From Spirochaetota bacterium (GTDB taxonomy: Bacteria; Spirochaetota; UBA4802; JAFGJZ01): 64,000 nucleotides of DNA. Where the stretch lies: NCBI GenBank assembly GCA_016934935.1, contig JAFGRW010000041.1, positions 32,638 through 96,637 on the forward strand. The letters are read 5' to 3'. Positions 19,016 through 26,838 of this stretch are shown in pieces (the first letter of the stretch is position 1; each line of letters begins with the position of its first letter). A program made the position numbers and the translations under genes. Below the pieces are notes generated by a model. That model was not told the origin of the DNA. It ran no database searches and worked only from the letters and a program-made list of their open reading frames with translations.

Positions 19016-20386
19016 TTATTGTAGTTTAAAAGGCTTAAACAAACGCCTTTCACTTTTCAATGAATCAGAAGTTAAGGAGATATAATCGTGAAATATTTTT
19101 ATAGAGTCGAAATCTTTTTTTACCGGTTCGACATCTTCCTCAGATCCACCGCCATATGGGTCATATTCCTCATCAGTATTGTAATAGTTCTCAATATTAT
19201 GAATACGTCCAAATATCTTGACTCGACCATCACTCTCTATTTGCCAATTACCGTCTGCATAACGTGAACGGCTAACGCCAGTATCTTCAGAAACAAACCA
19301 TAAAACAAAGCTTCCGTTAGACCTCAATATCAATGACTGATAAGTATAATTATCGGGCTCTGATACTGTCAGCAAAAAACGGCGATCAATAAGTTTTTTG
19401 TACAAGTCATTGCCGGCTTTTGTTTCCAGATTCTTTTTCTGAAGTTTTTCCAAACCACCACTATCTAAAATAAACGGGCGTCCACCGTTAAGAAAACGAA
19501 GTTCGCTTATTACAAGATCCTTATACTTGGATCCAGAATATACAGAATCAATTTTTAAAGTAAACGACTTGGCAGTCAATGTCTCTTTCAGATCAACTTT
19601 CTGAATATCATAATCATGTAATTCGTAAGAGGAGACATCTTCGCCGGTTATTCCAAAAGAGAACTTTTCAACCCGTTCATTGGCCTTATAATGTTCATCC
19701 GATCTCTGATAACCATTCCAAATTTTCAAGGAATCAATTGTAACTTCTTCATCGAAATTAAAAACGATATATTCTCCCGTCCCATCACTTTCAGAATCGC
19801 CATCTGCCCATCCAAAATCCTTGCGTGAATCAAAAAGAAAGTCAACACTGTAAGATTCGACTGGCGCAAGAGAAGACGACGCTTTTACAGAACCGGGTTC
19901 TATTTCCGGCAAAGCCAGAATCATTTTTTTCTCCTGATCATTATAAAAACTAATATTTTTAACAGATACGCTCTGATCGTCTTCAAATACACTATTATCA
20001 ATTATCCTTAGATAAAAGGTCCTCACCTGTTTGTTTATATCCACACTCTTCTGTGAAGATTCGTAGTCTTTGGTTTCTACACCATTTATATAAAGGCGGT
20101 AAGATGAAAATGATTCAGCAACCGCATCAACTTCAACTTTCTTTATAAATATCGGCTCTTCAAATTGAACAAAAACACCTTCATCCGGACCTGTTCCCGG
20201 TGATGTGACCCAAAAACCTTTTGAATTGTCGTCAAAAAGCTGGTAAGGACCATTCTTGCTAGCCGGTAGTTTAATTGATGTTGCATAGATATTTTCAACA
20301 ACTGCATCAACAGGCTCGATAATCTTTTTTTTACTACACGACAAAACAGACAGAACAACAAGTGATAGAGCAGCTATTTTTTTCAT
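19016..20386 (-). CDS. Lipoprotein with two galactose-binding-like (NADase-type) domains
   Basis: The N-terminus is a lipoprotein signal ending in the lipobox VLSC (Cys17) followed by SKKK. Two beta-sandwich repeats follow (about 30-150 and 165-300). Each has the pattern of a discoidin or NADase-type glycan-binding domain: LFDDNSKGFWVTSPGTGPDEG in the first and LFDSRKDFGWADGDSESDGTG in the second, each followed by a strand with hydrophobic/valine repeats. The C-terminal 130 residues form a separate beta-rich region with an acidic GGGSEEDVEPVKKDFDS stretch. It probably binds a glycan at the cell surface. AAGGAAGG precedes the ATG. It follows the M15 peptidase gene by 38 bases. Confidence 0.75.
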   Translation of the reverse strand: MKKIAALSLVVLSVLSCSKKKIIEPVDAVVENIYATSIKLPASKNGPYQLFDDNSKGFWVTSPGTGPDEGVFVQFEEPIFIKKVEVDAVAESFSSYRLYINGVETKDYESSQKSVDINKQVRTFYLRIIDNSVFEDDQSVSVKNISFYNDQEKKMILALPEIEPGSVKASSSLAPVESYSVDFLFDSRKDFGWADGDSESDGTGEYIVFNFDEEVTIDSLKIWNGYQRSDEHYKANERVEKFSFGITGEDVSSYELHDYDIQKVDLKETLTAKSFTLKIDSVYSGSKYKDLVISELRFLNGGRPFILDSGGLEKLQKKNLETKAGNDLYKKLIDRRFLLTVSEPDNYTYQSLILRSNGSFVLWFVSEDTGVSRSRYADGNWQIESDGRVKIFGRIHNIENYYNTDEEYDPYGGGSEEDVEPVKKDFDSIKIFHDYISLTSDSLKSERRLFKPFKLQ

Positions 20387-20424
20387 AAAACCTTCCTTAA
20401 AATGGTTATCAGGTTCAACTCAAA

Positions 20425-21099
20425 CTATTTTACGGCCCAAGGCCAAATATAATACTTTTTATTACCTGCAACAGCTTTTTTAGTTAGCAATTTATCAAAG
20501 TGCTGGTAGTCCTTGTTCTTCCAATCGCCTCCCCAGCGCCATCCCCTTTTTTTAAACTCCGTCACAATTTTATCTCTAGCAGATATTGTACCAGGTGAAG
20601 AAGAATCATATACTGCTCCGGCAGGATAAACAGCATCTTTTGTAAAATAGGGATTTTGCACAGGGTTTATATCTATTGCACAACCATAGGCATGTTTTGA
20701 TAATGTTTTTGAAAATGGAACAACCCGGTAGTTAAACGCGGAGCTGTTATTCTCCCTCATGGACTTAAAATCATCCCAGGCATAAACCGAAATGGGCTTT
20801 ACCTGCTTGATCGCAAATTTAATATCATAAATAATCTTAAATACCGCCTGCAGATCATCAGCCAATCTGAAATCTGCTATCAGTTGCCCCTTATGAATCT
20901 TGCCATCAAAACCGTAATAATACACCTCGATAAGGGCCTGATTAGACAGTATCCATTTCGGACAATCGGGATTAACACGTTTTAAAGCCTGTTCAAGAGT
21001 CATGGCGGAATCTACAACCAGCGATTCTTCTGCTATCCCGGCGGCAGCGGAAAGAAAAAGAAATATACAAACGATTTTTAGAAATACTGAACTTTTCAT
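20425..21099 (-). CDS. M15 family D-alanyl-D-alanine carboxypeptidase-like metallopeptidase
   Basis: A secreted zinc peptidase likely to trim peptidoglycan stem peptides. A signal peptide covers about the first 22 residues. The zinc ligands of the M15C group are visible: SKHAYGCAIDINP (His and Asp) and DYQHFD (His), with the supporting GWRWGGDWK just before. A GTG at 21111 is in frame, but AGGTGA fits the ATG at 21099 (224 residues). Together with the glycan-binding lipoprotein, the GT-C-like protein and VanW it makes an envelope-related group on one strand. Confidence 0.87.
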   Translation of the reverse strand: MKSSVFLKIVCIFLFLSAAAGIAEESLVVDSAMTLEQALKRVNPDCPKWILSNQALIEVYYYGFDGKIHKGQLIADFRLADDLQAVFKIIYDIKFAIKQVKPISVYAWDDFKSMRENNSSAFNYRVVPFSKTLSKHAYGCAIDINPVQNPYFTKDAVYPAGAVYDSSSPGTISARDKIVTEFKKRGWRWGGDWKNKDYQHFDKLLTKKAVAGNKKYYIWPWAVK

Positions 21100-21249
21100 A
21101 ATATAAATCACCTAATCAGCCAAATATGCAATTATATAAAGAGATGAGGAATCTCAGCCCTGAAAGGCAGCAAACTTGGTTATTTCTTCGTTAATAAATC
21201 AGTGAAGATTTTAAATAGATTTAACTCTTATATGAAAATATTCATTATG

Positions 21250-23577
21250 TCAACCATTTATCGGACATTCTTTGCTGCCACTTAACGATCCGACTGCCTG
21301 CCTCATTAGCTCGCTGCTCTCATAGAGGTCCCGGCTACGCCCCTTAACCGACTCTGAATGATTCTGCAGCTCTTCAAAGGCCTGGTTGATTCCCCATAAA
21401 GCGCTGAATACTTCTGCTATGTCATTATCGCGTTCACGGACCATACCGGTAATCATGTCAATTTTGGAATTAATACCGGAAAAGAAGCTGCGCATCTCAT
21501 GCACAATTGAACGATAACTATCACTTTCTTCCATCAGCATCTTCATGATGCGTTTAAGAATATCTATCTCGTTACGTATGGTTTGAAAGGAGTCCATCGC
21601 CTCGGAAAGAGCAGCAGCTCCCGAACTCACCGTAGATCCAATCTCGTTAATGTAGTGTGCAGCTTCTTTGGTATGTTTAAGAGTTGTATCCGACAAATTA
21701 TTAATTTCGTGAGCAATTATCGAAAACCCCTGACCTTCAGTACCAGATCGTGCAGCTTCAATACTTGCATTCAGTGATAAAAGAGTCAATTGCTCGGATA
21801 TATCCACAAGAAACTGTGCAACTTCTGTAACCTTTTGTGACGAACTCTCTATTTGCCGCATACGCTCGACAGTATTTTTCAGGTCTTCTTCGCCTCGTAA
21901 AGAAAAGTTATGGCTGTCAAGAGTGTGCTTCGTTGAGTGTTGAAGCTCTTTACTGAGATTTACAAAACGGTCGTGAAGTTGCGCTGCGAGATCGTTAGAT
22001 TTTGCCGTATCTGATGTCAATTCAGCAGCAAGCTCATTTGTTTTTGAAAAAGCGGCCTTTATTCCATCCAGAAAGCCTGAAACCTGTTGAAGTTTGGACG
22101 ACTCCGTCGCGATAGTGTCACTGATAAACGCAGTGGTATTACTAAGTTCTCCGGAGATAGTGTTAACAGTTACAGCATTATCCGAAACAGAACTTACAAC
22201 CTTATGAAGATTTCCCATTATCCTGTTGAATATTGCGGCTATGGTACCGGATTCGGTGCCAGGTTCGACATCGATGGCCGGAGGAAGACCTTTATTATCG
22301 GCTACTGAGTTCATTGCACGCATGAGATCAAGCCACGTAGTCCTGGCGCCATGTTCTGCTACATTCAACCCGATCTCTTCCGCCTCATCAGAAACACGCA
22401 ATATCCTGAATAACCTGAATAAATAAAAAATTATCAGACCCAGTCCAAAGGACCATCCCATACAGACGGCGACACCGATGAGCTGTACAACAAATGAACC
22501 GCCTTTTTCCGGATTAGCTGCTAAAAATGGAATACATAATGTTCCCCAAATACCGCAGAGAGCATGTACAGTGAAGGCACCAACCACATCATCAATTCTA
22601 AACACATTATCCATTAGTCTGACGTTAATTACAACAATCAAACCGCTAACAGAGCCAATAACAAGTGCAGCCGCAGGATTAACAAGGTGGCAACCAGCCG
22701 TAACTGCAACCAGGCCGCCGACTACACCGTTAATTATATCTTCAATACCCGATCTTTTAAATCTGTTTAAAATCCAGGATAATAACAAAGCAGATGTTCC
22801 ACCAGCACACGCCGAAAGAGTTGTATTTACAACAATAAGCGGCATGGCATCAGTCAAGGCAAGCGTAGAACCACCGTTAAAACCAAACCAGCCCAGCCAT
22901 AAAATAAGTGTACCTAAAACTGACAGAGGAAGATTATGTCCATAAATATGGTTTAGCTTTCCCGATTCACTATACTTATCTTTTCGCGGCCCCAAAACTA
23001 TCGCGCCGGCAAGACCAATCCATCCGCCAACAGAATGCACAACTGTACTACCCGCAAAATCTATAAACCCTAACTGAGCCAGCCACCCTCCTCCCCAGAC
23101 CCAATGCCCAAAAACAGGATATATCAAAACCGAAATTATTACCGACATAAGCATATATGAATGAAACTTAATTCGCTCTGCTACTGCGCCAGAAACAATC
23201 GTTGCCGCAGTTCCCATAAATGCTATCTGGAAAAGGAAAAAAGCATACTCCTTTGGAGCCGTGTAGTCTTTAAGAAAAAAAAGATCAGTACCGGTAAATA
23301 ATCCGGCACTGCCAAACATCAGACCAAAACCTACAACAAAAAATCCGATTGACCCTGCTACATAATCAACAAGATTTTTTATTGCAACATTTATTGTATT
23401 TTTTGATCTTACAAGACCTGATTCCAGCATCAGAAAACCGGCCTGCATAAAAAACACAAGGGCAGCAGAGATGGTAACCCATAAGATATCGACATCCTTA
23501 GCAAGACCTACTCCCGCTGATTCAGACGCAATCAATGAGGATGAAAGAAAAATGATCGCAAGCAAATAGAGTTTCAT
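21250..23577 (-). CDS. Ammonium transporter fused to methyl-accepting chemotaxis signalling domain
   Basis: This 775-residue fusion begins with a signal-like segment and a complete Amt/Rh channel (about 25-400). The channel keeps DFAGSTVVHSVGG (Asp173, His181) and AFTVHALCGIWG (His338), the residues matching the conserved aspartate and twin histidines of AmtB. The Amt C-terminal tail (RVSDEAEEIGLNVAEHG) runs into a linker of about 45 residues and a long helical chemoreceptor domain (about 455-770). The hairpin tip is near 598-622 (LLSLNASIEAARSGTEGQGF), which couples to CheW and CheA. It is predicted to sense ammonium through the channel and signal to the flagellar motor. No PII (glnK) gene is adjacent. 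AGGAG precedes the ATG. Confidence 0.92.
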   Translation of the reverse strand: MKLYLLAIIFLSSSLIASESAGVGLAKDVDILWVTISAALVFFMQAGFLMLESGLVRSKNTINVAIKNLVDYVAGSIGFFVVGFGLMFGSAGLFTGTDLFFLKDYTAPKEYAFFLFQIAFMGTAATIVSGAVAERIKFHSYMLMSVIISVLIYPVFGHWVWGGGWLAQLGFIDFAGSTVVHSVGGWIGLAGAIVLGPRKDKYSESGKLNHIYGHNLPLSVLGTLILWLGWFGFNGGSTLALTDAMPLIVVNTTLSACAGGTSALLLSWILNRFKRSGIEDIINGVVGGLVAVTAGCHLVNPAAALVIGSVSGLIVVINVRLMDNVFRIDDVVGAFTVHALCGIWGTLCIPFLAANPEKGGSFVVQLIGVAVCMGWSFGLGLIIFYLFRLFRILRVSDEAEEIGLNVAEHGARTTWLDLMRAMNSVADNKGLPPAIDVEPGTESGTIAAIFNRIMGNLHKVVSSVSDNAVTVNTISGELSNTTAFISDTIATESSKLQQVSGFLDGIKAAFSKTNELAAELTSDTAKSNDLAAQLHDRFVNLSKELQHSTKHTLDSHNFSLRGEEDLKNTVERMRQIESSSQKVTEVAQFLVDISEQLTLLSLNASIEAARSGTEGQGFSIIAHEINNLSDTTLKHTKEAAHYINEIGSTVSSGAAALSEAMDSFQTIRNEIDILKRIMKMLMEESDSYRSIVHEMRSFFSGINSKIDMITGMVRERDNDIAEVFSALWGINQAFEELQNHSESVKGRSRDLYESSELMRQAVGSLSGSKECPING

Positions 23578-23588
23578 ATAACTACTCC

Positions 23589-23635
23589 TGACATATTAGC
23601 CAAAATCAAATAAGGAAATACTGACCAATATGTCA
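23589..23635. repeat. 9-bp inverted repeat upstream of the ammonium receptor gene
   Basis: TGACATATT (23589-23597) and AATATGTCA (23627-23635) are exact inverted copies separated by 29 bases, just upstream of the leftward start at 23577. On the minus strand the distal arm contains TTGACA, a possible -35. An operator is possible; by eye only. Confidence 0.35.
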
Positions 23636-23786
23636 AGAGGCGTTATACCATAATGCACAAATCCATGTACTATTTAACATTTGCGTAACAGTGGTGATTA
23701 TGCAATAAAAAATCTTGTACAATCTTTCCTGCAGAACAGGAAATAAATTGAAATTTAAAAAAATTTTTTAACAAAACCCGCACCAT

Positions 23787-23816
23787 TCCAGTATACATAT
23801 ATAGAAAAATACTGGA
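23787..23816. promoter_or_regulatory. Inverted repeat overlapping the ribosome binding site of the ribbon-helix-helix-like gene
   Basis: TCCAGTAT (23787-23794) and ATACTGGA (23809-23816) are exact inverted copies with a 14-base centre. The right arm runs into the GGAGG ribosome binding site of the gene starting at 23827. A self-regulating operator or a leader hairpin would fit. Confidence 0.45.
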
Positions 23817-23826
23817 GGAATATATA

Positions 23827-24324
23827 ATGGAAATTAGCGATTTCAGAACATCAATCGATGTTGAAACAAGCAGACTTGATAAAATTGAAGAGTATGCACA
23901 GAAATATAATATGGATATTTCTGATGTAATAAATACCGTCCTGGACCGGTATTCTAAAAAACTGGCTAAGAATCCAGTATGTAATGACACTCTGAACAGG
24001 TACCAAAAGAGAGGTACAATTTATAAATCAGTACATATCCGGTTTTCGAGTATTACTAAAAGAAAATTAAAGGATATAGCCAATCTTTACTGTTACAGTT
24101 TATCGTACATGTTATATCTTGCAATGGACTTCTTCGATGAGTTTATGGATGGCGTTAAGGAGTTTGTCCGTCCCTGTTTTCATGCTGCTTTTGTGCACAC
24201 ACTTTTCGGGTTCCCATACTTCATAAACAGCTGGGGAATAAACTTTAATGAGGATCAAGAACATTCTTCTGGACAAGAATCCGAAATTTTGTCTGTTTTT
24301 CTGAAAAATTTTGTTTTTTCTTAA
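23827..24324 (+). CDS. Tandem ribbon-helix-helix-like small protein
   Basis: A 165-residue protein I do not recognise as a named family. Two stretches align with each other by eye: residues about 6-42 (FRTSIDVETSRLDKIEEYAQ and on) and about 67-104 (YKSVHIRFSSITKRKLKDIA and on). Each has a short basic strand, a helix, a turn and a second helix ending in a hydrophobic face, as in ribbon-helix-helix DNA-binding proteins, so one chain could form a complete pseudo-dimer. The last 50 residues are different and carry aromatic residues. GGAGG precedes the ATG, and the upstream inverted repeat could be its own operator. It lies between the ammonium receptor and flaB. Confidence 0.65.
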   Translation: MEISDFRTSIDVETSRLDKIEEYAQKYNMDISDVINTVLDRYSKKLAKNPVCNDTLNRYQKRGTIYKSVHIRFSSITKRKLKDIANLYCYSLSYMLYLAMDFFDEFMDGVKEFVRPCFHAAFVHTLFGFPYFINSWGINFNEDQEHSSGQESEILSVFLKNFVFS

Positions 24325-24424
24325 TATAAATACCAAGATACATAAAAAGAAAACTACGAATAAAACAAAAAACCGCAACTTTTTAAAAAAATAGTATTAC
24401 GCAATTCGGACTAACGACCGATCT

Positions 24425-24486
24425 TGTAATGTAATCTTAAAAAACATTACATGTTATCACGGATGATAACTTAATTTTCAAGGAGG
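24425..24486 (+). promoter_or_regulatory. Structured flaB leader with CsrA-type GGA motifs
   Basis: Two possible hairpins lie before flaB. The first pairs TGTAATG (24425-24431) with CATTACA (24445-24451). The second pairs GTTATC (24453-24458) with GATAAC (24465-24470) and exposes ACGGAT, with GGA in the loop. A second GGA lies in the Shine-Dalgarno AGGAGG (24481-24486). CsrA proteins bind such pairs, one in a loop and one on the ribosome site, and Borrelia flaB is known to be controlled this way. The role here is inferred. Confidence 0.45.
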
Positions 24487-24493
24487 AAAAGTA

Positions 24494-25342
24494 ATGATTA
24501 TTAACCACAATATCAGTTCTGTTTTCGCTCACCGTACGCTCAAGTTTCATGACTGGAACCTTTCAAGCGACATTGAAAAACTTTCATCTGGTATGCGTAT
24601 CAACAAAGCTGGGGACGACGCTTCAGGTCTTGCGGTTTCCGAGAAAATGAGATCACAGATCCAGGGCTTACGTCAGGCAGAGCGCAACACAGAAGATGGT
24701 ATGTCCATGATTCAGACGGCCGAGGGTTATCTTCAGGAAACTCACGAAATTATCCAGAGGATACGGGTTCTTGCGGTACAAGCAGCCAACGGTATCTACA
24801 CACCGGAAGACCGCCAGCTGATTCAAGTTGAAATTTCAGAGCTGGTTGATGAGGTCGATCGTATTGCTTCTCAGGCCGAGTTTAACAAGATGAGTCTGCT
24901 TACTGGTTCATTTGCGCGACTTCGCCCAACAGCATCAATGTGGTTTCATATGGGACCAAATATGCACCAGAGAGAAAGAGTTTTTATTGAGACTATGACA
25001 AGTGCGGCTCTGGGTCTACGTAACCCAACTGTTCTAACATTTATCTCGATATCAACACCAGGTAAAGCAAACGCAGTTATAGGTTTAGCAGATGAAGCTC
25101 TAAGGCTAATCTCTAAACAGCGTGCCGACCTCGGAGCATATTACAACCGTCTGGAACACGCGGCCAAAGGTCTCATGAATGCTTACGAAAACACACAGGC
25201 ATCAGAGTCCCGAATAAGAGATACAGACATGGCTGAACAGATGTCATCATTCACAAGATATCAGATACTTACACAGTCAGCGGTTTCAATGCTTGCCCAG
25301 GCAAACAATAAATCGCAATCCGTATTAAAACTGCTTCAGTAA
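24494..25342 (+). CDS. flaB: Flagellin FlaB, periplasmic flagellar filament core
   Basis: A 282-residue flagellin opening [20 protein letters not shown] and closing with the typical coiled region ([37 protein letters not shown]). The conserved N-terminal domain (1-140) and C-terminal domain (190-282) are joined by a short middle with no variable surface domain, as in spirochaete FlaB proteins that form the core of the periplasmic filament. No signal peptide is present, which fits export by the flagellar type III system. AGGAGG lies seven bases before the ATG. It is transcribed alone, ending in a strong hairpin. This gene is the main evidence for the phylum. Confidence 0.96.
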   Translation: MIINHNISSVFAHRTLKFHDWNLSSDIEKLSSGMRINKAGDDASGLAVSEKMRSQIQGLRQAERNTEDGMSMIQTAEGYLQETHEIIQRIRVLAVQAANGIYTPEDRQLIQVEISELVDEVDRIASQAEFNKMSLLTGSFARLRPTASMWFHMGPNMHQRERVFIETMTSAALGLRNPTVLTFISISTPGKANAVIGLADEALRLISKQRADLGAYYNRLEHAAKGLMNAYENTQASESRIRDTDMAEQMSSFTRYQILTQSAVSMLAQANNKSQSVLKLLQ

Positions 25343-25370
25343 GTCTGAGCCAACATCGCAACACCACTAC

Positions 25371-25400
25371 CCAAGCCGGCCTCCCAGTCGGCTTGGATTA
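25371..25400 (+). terminator. Terminator after flaB
   Basis: CCAAGCCG (25371-25378) pairs with CGGCTTGG (25389-25396) around a 10-base loop, followed by an A/T-rich ATTATTTATT. It lies 29 bases after the flaB stop and would also serve the convergent gene. Confidence 0.75.
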
Positions 25401-25404
25401 TTTA

Positions 25405-26172
25405 TTAACCCCTAAAAAATTGAACAATGGAAAAAAAAGCCATTAGAATAGGTTGATGCACCAGATATATCAAAAGCGAAAACCTACCCATTATAGCCAA
25501 CAGTTTTACAGCATTATTATTCTTTAAAAATTTCAGATCAGGATGCATCCCATCAGAATAGAATGTTTTCCCAACAGCAAGACCAACAAGAGCCGGCGCA
25601 AAATATGGGAAAACCGGATAATAGTCAGGCATGGCTCTGCCGTACTGCTGTATTCCGGCCCATACAAGATAAAGGTCATGTGACGCCATGTGAAACAGTT
25701 TATATCCGATAAAAACAATTACGGCGGCAACAGCCATCATAATTACACGATTTATTCTCACGGCAAAAGCCGAAGCGATAACAGAAAACCCCAATAAATG
25801 CAGTATTCCAAAAATTATCATATATCCAGAACCAAACTGAAACAAGGATACCAACGAAATAATGGCAGCCCACATAAGAATCACAAGGCCCCTTTTAATA
25901 GAAGCCTTAACAAAATCATTATAATCTTTACAACGCCCATAGGCGATAGCAATCCCAATTCCGGCTGTAAAAATAAACAGTGATGCGATAAAACGGGCAA
26001 ACCAGTACCAAAAGCCGTTATATACATCAATTTCAATATAGCCGAAATACATCAAATCCCATGAAAAGTGGTAGAAAACCATTAATAAAATGGCAAATGC
26101 CCGCAAAGCGTCTATTTCAATATAGCGCCCCTTGCCGGAATGTATGTTTAACAAAAACTTTATATATCTCAT
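25405..26172 (-). CDS. DUF1624/heparan-alpha-glucosaminide acetyltransferase-like membrane protein
   Basis: About seven membrane helices, with the family signature RYIEIDALRAFAILLMVFYH near the N-terminus and the motif FTAGIGIAIAYG in the next segment. The C-terminal LLIYLVHQPILMAF is the acyltransferase-like last helix. Relatives acetylate sugars at the periplasmic face, but for the bacterial DUF1624 group the substrate is unknown. The frame continues upstream to a GTG at 26190. I prefer the ATG at 26172 (255 residues), although neither start has a clear ribosome binding site. Confidence 0.8.
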   Translation of the reverse strand: MRYIKFLLNIHSGKGRYIEIDALRAFAILLMVFYHFSWDLMYFGYIEIDVYNGFWYWFARFIASLFIFTAGIGIAIAYGRCKDYNDFVKASIKRGLVILMWAAIISLVSLFQFGSGYMIIFGILHLLGFSVIASAFAVRINRVIMMAVAAVIVFIGYKLFHMASHDLYLVWAGIQQYGRAMPDYYPVFPYFAPALVGLAVGKTFYSDGMHPDLKFLKNNNAVKLLAIMGRFSLLIYLVHQPILMAFFSIVQFFRG

Positions 26173-26213
26173 AACCAAATAAAAAAACACCTACAACAAT
26201 ATGTCAACACAAA

Positions 26214-26498
26214 TCAATCCACATCTGCCAATTCAACAAAATCACCCATTTCTTTAGAGATTTCCTTCATAAAACCAATCAGTTCATCGATCTTTTTTTT
26301 CATATATTCTATCTGCTCTTTAAGCTCTTTCCCATTGGCCGCACCTTCTTCATATTTTTCATTAAGAATCGCAACAGACTCAACAAAATCCAGATAATAA
26401 CAGTTAAACCTGTCGCAAGTTTCCTTTGTAATCTGATAAATACGACTGGTGGAATCACTTTGCATAGTGCACTCTTTTAAGCTTAGAATTTTTCTCAT
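26214..26498 (-). CDS. Small coiled-coil protein, unknown function
   Basis: A 94-residue soluble protein with a long charged helical stretch (about residues 40-85; EKYEEGAANGKELKEQIEYM then KKKIDELIGFMKEI) likely to form a coiled coil. AAGGAG seven bases before the ATG at 26498 fixes the start; an ATG at 26525 lacks one. No family is recognised. It is 41 bases upstream of the DUF1624 gene on the same strand and may be co-transcribed. Confidence 0.65.
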   Translation of the reverse strand: MRKILSLKECTMQSDSTSRIYQITKETCDRFNCYYLDFVESVAILNEKYEEGAANGKELKEQIEYMKKKIDELIGFMKEISKEMGDFVELADVD

Positions 26499-26838
26499 CG
26501 TAATTCTCCTTACTGTTATTTTCATTTTAGCTTTTGCCTTCTATCGATAAAGACTTATATTATGATTATTCAAAAGAAAATTCTTGATTTTTGGTTAAAC
26601 ATTGGTGATATTGTTTAAAAGACAATATACAGGTTATCTCAATAAGTAATTTTTTAAACAGGCAACTCGCGAAAAATTCATTTAGAATAGGCACTTAAAC
26701 GGTGACACATTCTAAAGTATGATATTTTTCGAAGTTCTCTATAAATTAACAAAATATTTTGTTTTGGCATTAATTTTTCAAAATAGTTGCACAACTTACA
26801 AAAACATTAAAACGGGTTAATCCCGCGGAGGCTTGTTT
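26499..26838. other. Intergenic region between the coiled-coil gene and the FadL-type gene
   Basis: No gene is supported. It holds the divergent promoters of both neighbours. An exact 8-bp inverted repeat, TTTAGAAT (26681-26688) and ATTCTAAA (26709-26716), could be an operator. A GGAGG ribosome binding site for the rightward gene lies at 26827-26831. Confidence 0.4.

Noticed and set aside
22478..22945. 155-codon open frame antisense to the ammonium receptor gene
   Set aside because: It lies wholly over the conserved Amt region and has no ribosome binding site; a shadow frame.
24385..24424. Possible sigma-28 promoter (TAAA and GACCGATC) before flaB
   Set aside because: The spacing between the two parts is about 30 bases, too long for the consensus, and the -10 fits only in part.
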